Shown here one piece after another: positions 1-4,282 of a stretch of DNA of 6,854 bases. The notes under the pieces were generated by a model. That model ran no database searches. It saw only the letters and a program-made list of their open reading frames with translations, and was not told where the DNA came from. Source of the DNA: Iamia sp038233335 (GTDB taxonomy: Bacteria; Actinomycetota; Acidimicrobiia; Acidimicrobiales; Iamiaceae). The translations under genes were made by a program, and so were the position numbers. Every line of letters starts with the position of its first letter. Position 1 is the first letter of the stretch. The stretch is from the NCBI GenBank assembly GCA_038233335.1, contig JBBSME010000147.1, forward strand, positions 1-6,854. Direction: 5' to 3'.

Positions 1-160
1 AGCCCTCCGACAGCTCCTCCTCGATGATCTCGTTGCAGAGGTCGATGCACTCGTCGCAGATGTAGACGCTGGGCCCGGCGATGAGCTTCTTCACCTGCTT
101 CTGTGACTTGCCGCAGAACGAGCACTTGAGCAGCTCGCCGCCTTCTCCGAACTTGGCCAC
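1..160 (-). CDS. clpX: ATP-dependent Clp protease ATP-binding subunit ClpX, N-terminal part (cut by window edge)
   Basis: ClpX is the AAA+ unfoldase that recognises substrates and feeds them into the ClpP chamber in the cytoplasm. Only the first 53 codons lie in the window; the gene continues beyond base 1. The translation begins (M)AKFGEGGELLKCSFCGKSQ and contains the ClpX zinc-binding domain, with the four ligand cysteines at residues 13, 16, 35 and 38 (CSFC and CDEC). This treble-clef domain dimerises and binds substrates and adaptors. The start is GTG at 158-160, chosen because the family begins at this point and a GAGGGAG-type ribosome binding site lies just upstream. The clpP stop is 40 bp upstream with no terminator-like hairpin between them, so the two genes are probably cotranscribed. 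The AAA+ module is outside the window, so its integrity cannot be judged. Confidence 0.97.
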   Translation of the reverse strand, partial: MAKFGEGGELLKCSFCGKSQKQVKKLIAGPSVYICDECIDLCNEIIEEELSEG

Positions 161-200
161 GGGGGCTCCCTCGTCGTCGGGTGGTCGGTGGGTCTGTCGG

Positions 201-836
201 TCAGCTCGCGGCGGTGATGGCGCCGGTCTTGTCCACCAGTTCGCGCGAGGCGATGACCTCGTCGATCATGCCGTACTCCTGGGCCTCGGGCGCGGACAGT
301 ACGAAGTCGCGGTCGGTGTCGCGCTGGATCTTCTCGATGTCCTGGCCGCTGTGGCGGGCCAGGATCTCGTTCAGCAGGTCGCGCATGCGGAGGATCTCGC
401 GGGCCTGGATCTCGATGTCGGAGGCTTGGCCGCCACCACTCCCCCATGGCTGGTGCAGTAGCACCCGGGCGTGGGGCAGGGCCATGCGCTTGCCCGGCGT
501 GCCTGCGGCCAGCAGCACGGCGGCGGCCGAGGCGGCCTGGCCGTAGCAGATGGTCGCGATGTCGGGCTTGACGTACTGCATGGTGTCGTAGATCGCGAAC
601 AGCGCGGTGATGTCGCCACCGGGGCTGTTGATGTAGATGTTGATGTCCTTGTCGGGATTCTCCGACTCGAGGTGCAGCAGCTGGGCCGACACCAGGTTGG
701 CGATGGTGTCGTCGATGGGCGTGCCCAGGAAGATGATGTGGTCCTTCAGCAGCCTCGAGAAGAGGTCGTAGGCCCGCTCGCCCCGGTTCGTCTGCTCGAC
801 GACGGTGGGGACCAGGTAGTTGTAGGCGGGTTCCAT
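201..836 (-). CDS. clpP: ATP-dependent Clp protease proteolytic subunit ClpP
   Basis: This is the serine peptidase that forms the 14-subunit Clp proteolytic barrel in the cytoplasm and works with ClpX. The protein is 211 residues, normal for the family. The catalytic triad can be placed as Ser103 in GQAASAAA, His128 in LLHQPWG and Asp177 in DTDRDF. Other family blocks are INSPGGDITA (69-78), the handle-helix region ASDIEIQAREI (138-148) and LSAPEAQEYG near the C terminus. The residue after the nucleophile is Ala where Met is common, which is a mild variation. The start is ATG at 834-836: it fits the family N terminus, is preceded by a GCAGGA ribosome binding site 6 nt away, and its A is shared with the tig stop codon (TGATG), suggesting translational coupling. 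A longer upstream reading in this frame is arginine-rich and is only the shadow of tig. Many actinobacteria have two clpP genes; only one is visible here. Confidence 0.97.
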   Translation of the reverse strand: MEPAYNYLVPTVVEQTNRGERAYDLFSRLLKDHIIFLGTPIDDTIANLVSAQLLHLESENPDKDINIYINSPGGDITALFAIYDTMQYVKPDIATICYGQAASAAAVLLAAGTPGKRMALPHARVLLHQPWGSGGGQASDIEIQAREILRMRDLLNEILARHSGQDIEKIQRDTDRDFVLSAPEAQEYGMIDEVIASRELVDKTGAITAAS

Positions 837-2179
837 CAGCTGTCCTGCTCGGGGTCGGTGTCGTCTGAGTCGTCGGCGAGGAGGGCGTCGCGGTCGATCG
901 ACCCGCCGTCGGGGTCGACCACCTCGACCCGCTCCAGGACCCACTCCATGGCCTTGCGGGTGCGCATGTCGGAGCGTACCAACGGGATCTGGTTGTTGTG
1001 CTCGAACTGCTCGCGCACCTTCTTGGGGCTCTGGCCCACCCGCTCGGCGACCTCCTCGATCTCGGCGTCGAGCTCGTCGTCGTCGACCTCGATGGCCTCG
1101 GCGGTGGCCACGGCCCGCAGGGCCAGGTCGACGCGGACCGCACGGCCGGCGGCGGTGCGGAGGTCCTCGCGGAAGGCGTCCGGGTCCTGGCCGGTGACTT
1201 GGAGGTAGTTGGCCAGGTCGAGGCCCTGGGCCTGGAGCCGCATGGCCAGGTCCTGGAGCCGGGTCTGCATCTCGGTCTCGATCAGGGCCTCGGGCGGGTC
1301 CTCCTCGACCAGCTCGCCCAGGGCGTCGGCCGACTTCTCCCGCAGGGCCATCTTGGCCTGCTCCAGCTTGACCGAGGCGATGCGCTCGGCCAGGTCGGCG
1401 CGGAGCTCGGCCAGGGTGTCGAACTCCGACGCCTCGCTGGCGAAGTCGTCGTCGAGCTCGGGCAGCACCGTGGCCTGCACCTCGTTGACCGACACGCTGA
1501 AGTCGACGGACTCGCCGTCGCCGGGGTGCTCGGCGGTGAAGGCCAGCTCGTCGCCGGCGGCGGCCCCGGTCAGGGACTCGTCCAGCTCGGCCACCACGGT
1601 GCCGGCGCCGACCTTGTACTGGTAGCCCTCGGCGGTGAGGCCGTCGAGCTCCTCGCCGTCGCGGGTGCCGGAGATGTCGATGGTGGCGGTGTCGCCCTCC
1701 TCGGCGGGGCGGTCGGCCGCCTCGAGGGTGGAGAACTGCTCCCGCAGGCCATCGAGGCGCTCGTCGACGTCGGCCTCGGTGCCCTCGGGCCGGTCGATGA
1801 CGACGCGGAGGGAGGCGTAGCCGCCGACGATCACGTCGGGCCGGACCTCCACCACGGCGTCGAAGAGCACGGGGCCCTCCTCCTGGCCGGAGGTGATGTC
1901 GATCTCGGGGGCGGCGATGGCGTCGACCTCGTGCTCGGCGATGGCCGTGGCGTAGTACTCGGGCAGCGCGTGCTGGAGGGCGTCGTTGCGGGCCGCCTCG
2001 GTGCCCATCCGGGCCTCCAGGACCTTCCGGGGGATCTTCCCGGGCCGGAACCCGGGCAGCCGGACCTCCTTGGCCATCCGCCGGAAGGCGGCGTCGACCT
2101 CCCGCTCGAAGTCGCCCTCGGGGACCTCGACGCTGACCTTCACCTTGTTGCCCTCAGCGGGCTCGACCGTTGACTCCAT
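836..2179 (-). CDS. tig: Trigger factor (ribosome-associated chaperone)
   Basis: Trigger factor docks near the ribosomal exit tunnel and shields nascent chains. It also has a peptidyl-prolyl isomerase domain. The 447-residue protein has the expected order: an N-terminal ribosome-binding domain (about 1-130) with the docking signature GFRPGKIP at 43-50; an FKBP-like domain (about 155-240, starting EEGDTATIDISG); and a helical C-terminal chaperone domain (about 250-425). It ends in an acidic tail rich in Asp and Glu. I chose ATG at 2177-2179 because the sequence then starts MESTVEP and leads directly into the conserved VKVSVEVP strand. Twenty-four further upstream codons are open but proline/glycine/arginine-rich and unlike the family. 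No strong ribosome binding site precedes this ATG (only GGTAGGG about 11 nt away), and a GTG four codons upstream is an alternative. It is the first gene of the minus-strand operon and overlaps clpP by one base. Confidence 0.96.
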   Translation of the reverse strand: MESTVEPAEGNKVKVSVEVPEGDFEREVDAAFRRMAKEVRLPGFRPGKIPRKVLEARMGTEAARNDALQHALPEYYATAIAEHEVDAIAAPEIDITSGQEEGPVLFDAVVEVRPDVIVGGYASLRVVIDRPEGTEADVDERLDGLREQFSTLEAADRPAEEGDTATIDISGTRDGEELDGLTAEGYQYKVGAGTVVAELDESLTGAAAGDELAFTAEHPGDGESVDFSVSVNEVQATVLPELDDDFASEASEFDTLAELRADLAERIASVKLEQAKMALREKSADALGELVEEDPPEALIETEMQTRLQDLAMRLQAQGLDLANYLQVTGQDPDAFREDLRTAAGRAVRVDLALRAVATAEAIEVDDDELDAEIEEVAERVGQSPKKVREQFEHNNQIPLVRSDMRTRKAMEWVLERVEVVDPDGGSIDRDALLADDSDDTDPEQDS

Positions 2180-2302
2180 GAGGCCGACCACCCTACCGGG
2201 GCGCCGCCCAGCGCCCGGCACCGTGATCGCGCCGCGGGGCCCCACCCGCATGACCGCCCAGGTCGTTCGTTACGGTGGCAGGACCCGGTCCCGGGTGCTG
2301 CT
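2180..2302. promoter_or_regulatory. Divergent intergenic region between tig and the MauE-like gene
   Basis: These 123 bp separate two outward-reading operons, so promoters for both should lie here. For the plus strand, TACGGT at 2271-2276 is a possible -10 element. The only -35-like sequence is ATGACC at 2250-2255, with a short 15-nt spacer. For the minus strand, TAGGGT (bases 2200-2195 of the plus strand, read in reverse) fits the loose TAnnnT -10 pattern and would give a very short tig leader. A 6-bp inverted repeat, ACCCGG-TC-CCGGGT, occupies 2283-2296, just before the GTG start of the plus-strand gene. All of these matches are weak in such GC-rich DNA. The presence of promoters follows mainly from the divergent layout. 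Confidence 0.4.
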
Positions 2303-2851
2303 GTGATCCTCGCCTCCCTCTCCCCCACCACCGGTCTCCTGCTGGCCGCCGCGGCCCTCCTCGCCGCGGCCGGCGCCGCCAAGCTCGAGCGCCCCGCGCC
2401 GACCGGCCTGGCCCTGGCCCGACTGGGCCTGCCCGGCTCGGACCTGGTCGTACGCGCCCTGGGCGGAGCGGAGATCGCGTCCGCGACCGCGGCCGCCTTC
2501 CTGGCCGGCTGGTGGGCGCTGCCGGTCGCCGTCCTCTACCTCGGCTTCGCCCTCTTCAGCGGCGCCCAGGTCCGCCGGGCGGCCGCCACCGGCGAGGCCG
2601 CGGACTGCGGCTGCTTCGGCGACAGCTCGGCACCGATCGGCTGGTCCCACGTCCTCCTCAACGTCGCCCTCGGCGTCGCCGCGGTCCTGGCCGCGGCCGC
2701 CCGCGCCGACGGCCTCCTGACCGGCCTGTCCGACGACCTGGTCGCCACCCTGGTGGTCACCTCCCTGGCGGCGCTGGCCGCGGTGGGCATCCGGGCCCTG
2801 CTGACCGATCTCCCCGCCCTGCGGGCCCTGCGTCGGAACGAGGCCGCGTGA
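2303..2851 (+). CDS. MauE/DoxX-like redox-associated integral membrane protein
   Basis: This is a small hydrophobic protein of 182 residues with about four predicted membrane segments (roughly 10-26, 56-88, 114-133 and 146-167). Between the second and third segments sits DCGCFG (residues 101-106), the CGCFG motif typical of MauE-type proteins. MauE of methylotrophs is required, with MauD, for making the disulfide-rich small subunit of methylamine dehydrogenase. The family is thought to pass electrons or disulfides across the membrane, loosely like DsbB, DsbD or VKOR, though the exact chemistry is not settled. The start is GTG at 2303-2305. No other in-frame start lies nearby upstream, and no convincing ribosome binding site precedes it. 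The stop overlaps the GTG of the next gene (GTGA), and that gene is a thioredoxin-like protein, which supports a redox pair. Functional transfer from MauE is inferred from motif, topology and context. Confidence 0.85.
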   Translation: MILASLSPTTGLLLAAAALLAAAGAAKLERPAPTGLALARLGLPGSDLVVRALGGAEIASATAAAFLAGWWALPVAVLYLGFALFSGAQVRRAAATGEAADCGCFGDSSAPIGWSHVLLNVALGVAAVLAAAARADGLLTGLSDDLVATLVVTSLAALAAVGIRALLTDLPALRALRRNEAA

Positions 2852-3642
2852 CCGCGGTGGTCGTCGCCCTCGGGCTGGTGGTCGCGGTGCTGACGCTGCT
2901 CGTCCTGGGCCTGCTGCGCAGCCACGCCGACATCCTGCGCCGCCTCCACCAGCTCGACGGCGGTGCCGAGGGCACCGACGGCGGCGCCGGTCCCCGCACC
3001 GTGCGCCGCGACGAGTTCACCACCTTCCCCGAGGTCCAGGCCCCGCCGGAGCGGGAGGGGTTCACCGAAAGCCGCGACCTCTCGGGGGTCGGCGTCGGCG
3101 ACGACGCCCTCACCGTCCGGGTCACCGGCGTGGAGCACCGCACCCTCGTCGCCTTCCTCTCCGGCACCTGCCTGACCTGCCAGCGGTTCTGGGACGCGTT
3201 CCAGAAGCCGGCCAAGCTGGGCCTGCCCGGCGACGTGCGCCCGGTGATCGTCACCAAGGGCCCCGACCAGGAGAGCGCGGCCAAGGTGGCCGACCTGGCC
3301 CCGTCCAAGGTGCCGGTGCTCATGTCGAACGACGCCTGGCTGTCCTACGACGTGCCCGGCTCGCCCTACTTCGTGCTGGTGGACGGCCGCTCGGGCAAGG
3401 TGCAGGGCGAGGGCACCGGCATCGACTGGAACCAGGTGAAGGGCCTTCTCACCCAGGTCACCGACGACGACTCCTACGCGGCCGAGCTCGACCAGCGCCG
3501 GGTGGGGAAGTACCGCGCCGACGACGAGCGGGAGCGCCTCGTCGACGACGAGCTGCTGGCCGCCAGCATCACGCCGGGCGATCCCAGCCTCTACGGCCCG
3601 GCGGCCGAGGGAGACCACGACCACCCCGACGATGACGGGTAG
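2848..3642 (+). CDS. Membrane-anchored MauD-like thioredoxin-fold protein
   Basis: This 264-residue protein has one N-terminal membrane helix (about 3-23) and a thioredoxin-like domain (about 85-210) that should face outside the membrane. The redox motif is CLTC at 108-111, inside FLSGTCLTCQRFW, which closely resembles the active-site block of MauD and TlpA-type oxidoreductases. The loop GSPYFVLVDG (171-180) supplies the expected cis-proline at 173. The C terminus is charged and ends with a His/Asp-rich stretch (DHDHPDDD). The GTG start at 2848-2850 shares four bases with the MauE-like stop and has GAGG a few bases upstream; it puts the membrane helix at the very N terminus. The open frame extends further upstream, but that part is arginine/proline-rich and overlaps the MauE-like gene, so it is not coding. 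The likely role is to exchange disulfides with an exported partner and be recycled by the MauE-like protein; the cysteine-rich protein downstream is the obvious candidate partner (inference). Confidence 0.86.
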   Translation: MTAVVVALGLVVAVLTLLVLGLLRSHADILRRLHQLDGGAEGTDGGAGPRTVRRDEFTTFPEVQAPPEREGFTESRDLSGVGVGDDALTVRVTGVEHRTLVAFLSGTCLTCQRFWDAFQKPAKLGLPGDVRPVIVTKGPDQESAAKVADLAPSKVPVLMSNDAWLSYDVPGSPYFVLVDGRSGKVQGEGTGIDWNQVKGLLTQVTDDDSYAAELDQRRVGKYRADDERERLVDDELLAASITPGDPSLYGPAAEGDHDHPDDDG

Positions 3643-3678
3643 CGTCGGGCCCCGGAGCCGGGCGGAGAGGACGAGCAC

Positions 3679-4167
3679 ATGAAGATCGAAGCGCACGGCC
3701 TCCGCGCCGACCTGCCGCAGGGGTGGGAAGGGCGCATCAGCCGCCGCCAGGCCGACCCCACCGCCGAGAGCCGGCGCGGGACCACCGCAGTGGTGAGCGA
3801 GGTCACGGCCCCGGTGCTGCACATGGCCAACTTCGCCCTCCCGGAGGGCCGCGGCGACTTCGGCAGCGGTGCCGTCGACGTCATGGGCAGCGGCCACGTC
3901 CTCGTCGTGCTGGTCGAGTACGGCCCCGACAGCGTGGGCACGGCCCTGTTCCCCACCGTGAGCCGGGTGCCGCGGCTCACCGCCCGGATGTTCAGCAGCC
4001 AGGCCCTCCAGCGGGTGCAGCGAGGCCAGGCCGGCGCTCAGCGCTTCTTCACCCTGAACGGGCGGGCCTTCTGCCTCTACACCGTGGTCGGCGACCAGCG
4101 CGACGCCGCCGACCTGTCCCGGGCCACCAACGACCTCACCACCCAGATCGAGGTGACCCCCCGATGA
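3679..4167 (+). CDS. Conserved-looking hypothetical protein in the MauE/MauD-like operon
   Basis: I do not recognise a named family for this 162-residue protein. It starts MKIEAHGLRADLPQGWEGRI, with a 'LP-GW' opening that recalls PsbP-like or LpqN-like folds, but this is only an impression. There is no signal peptide or membrane helix, so it is probably cytoplasmic. A middle segment, LHMANFALPEGRGDFGSG (51-68), looks constrained. The only cysteine is at 132, in NGRAFCLYTVVG, so it is not a disulfide protein like its neighbours. The ATG start at 3679 has GGAGAGG eight bases upstream. It lies 36 bp after the MauD-like gene and 115 bp before the cysteine-rich gene, in the same direction, so it is likely cotranscribed and could help in making or targeting the exported protein. 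Third positions are strongly G/C, as expected for a real gene here. Confidence 0.82.
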   Translation: MKIEAHGLRADLPQGWEGRISRRQADPTAESRRGTTAVVSEVTAPVLHMANFALPEGRGDFGSGAVDVMGSGHVLVVLVEYGPDSVGTALFPTVSRVPRLTARMFSSQALQRVQRGQAGAQRFFTLNGRAFCLYTVVGDQRDAADLSRATNDLTTQIEVTPR

Positions 4168-4183
4168 GCCGCTCCCCCGCCTG

Positions 4184-4205
4184 TCCGTCTGCCGGGTCCG
4201 ACGGA
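4184..4205. repeat. Small inverted repeat upstream of the large palindrome
   Basis: TCCGTC at 4184-4189 is repeated in inverted form as GACGGA at 4200-4205, with a 10-base spacer. In RNA this would be a 6-bp hairpin placed 10 bases before the larger palindrome. No T-rich stretch follows, so it is not an intrinsic terminator. A repeat this short could occur by chance in such DNA. Confidence 0.4.
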
Positions 4206-4215
4206 GCCCAAGCCC

Positions 4216-4267
4216 CGAACTGGTCCCGACTTCGGTCGCCCTGGCGACCAGAACAGGGACCAGTTCG
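4216..4267. repeat. 52-nt nested palindrome in the leader of the cysteine-rich protein gene
   Basis: The outer arms are perfect 12-bp inverted repeats: CGAACTGGTCCC at 4216-4227 and GGGACCAGTTCG at 4256-4267. Inside them are perfect 7-bp arms, GGTCGCC at 4234-4240 and GGCGACC at 4243-4249, around a 2-base centre (CT). The 6-base stretches between outer and inner arms (4228-4233 and 4250-4255) are mostly unpaired, so the whole element is symmetric around 4241/4242. As RNA the transcript would form a long two-part stem ending 15 bases before the start codon. No T tract follows on either strand, which argues against a simple intrinsic terminator. It could be a regulatory or mRNA-stabilising hairpin, an operator for a dimeric regulator, or a small mobile palindromic element. 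Confidence 0.85.
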
Positions 4268-4273
4268 AAAAGT

Positions 4274-4277
4274 GGAG
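4274..4277 (+). promoter_or_regulatory. Ribosome binding site of the cysteine-rich protein gene
   Basis: GGAG lies five bases before the ATG at 4283. It supports that start and lies just outside the right arm of the palindrome, so folding of the hairpin would leave it free but close to the base of the stem. Confidence 0.65.
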
Positions 4278-4282
4278 CGTCG

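Noticed and set aside
998..2173. Plus-strand open frame of 391 codons opposite trigger factor.
   Set aside because: The translation is Gly/Leu/Val/Asp-rich without family features, and the opposite strand encodes a clear trigger factor.
3644..3668. Short GC-rich inverted repeat (CCCGG-AG-CCGGG) between the MauD-like gene and the 162-residue gene.
   Set aside because: The arms are only five bases of pure G/C around two bases, which is expected by chance in this composition, and no T tract follows.
4216..4270. The palindrome as an intrinsic transcription terminator.
   Set aside because: No run of T follows the stem on either strand, and a gene with a good ribosome binding site begins 15 bases later.
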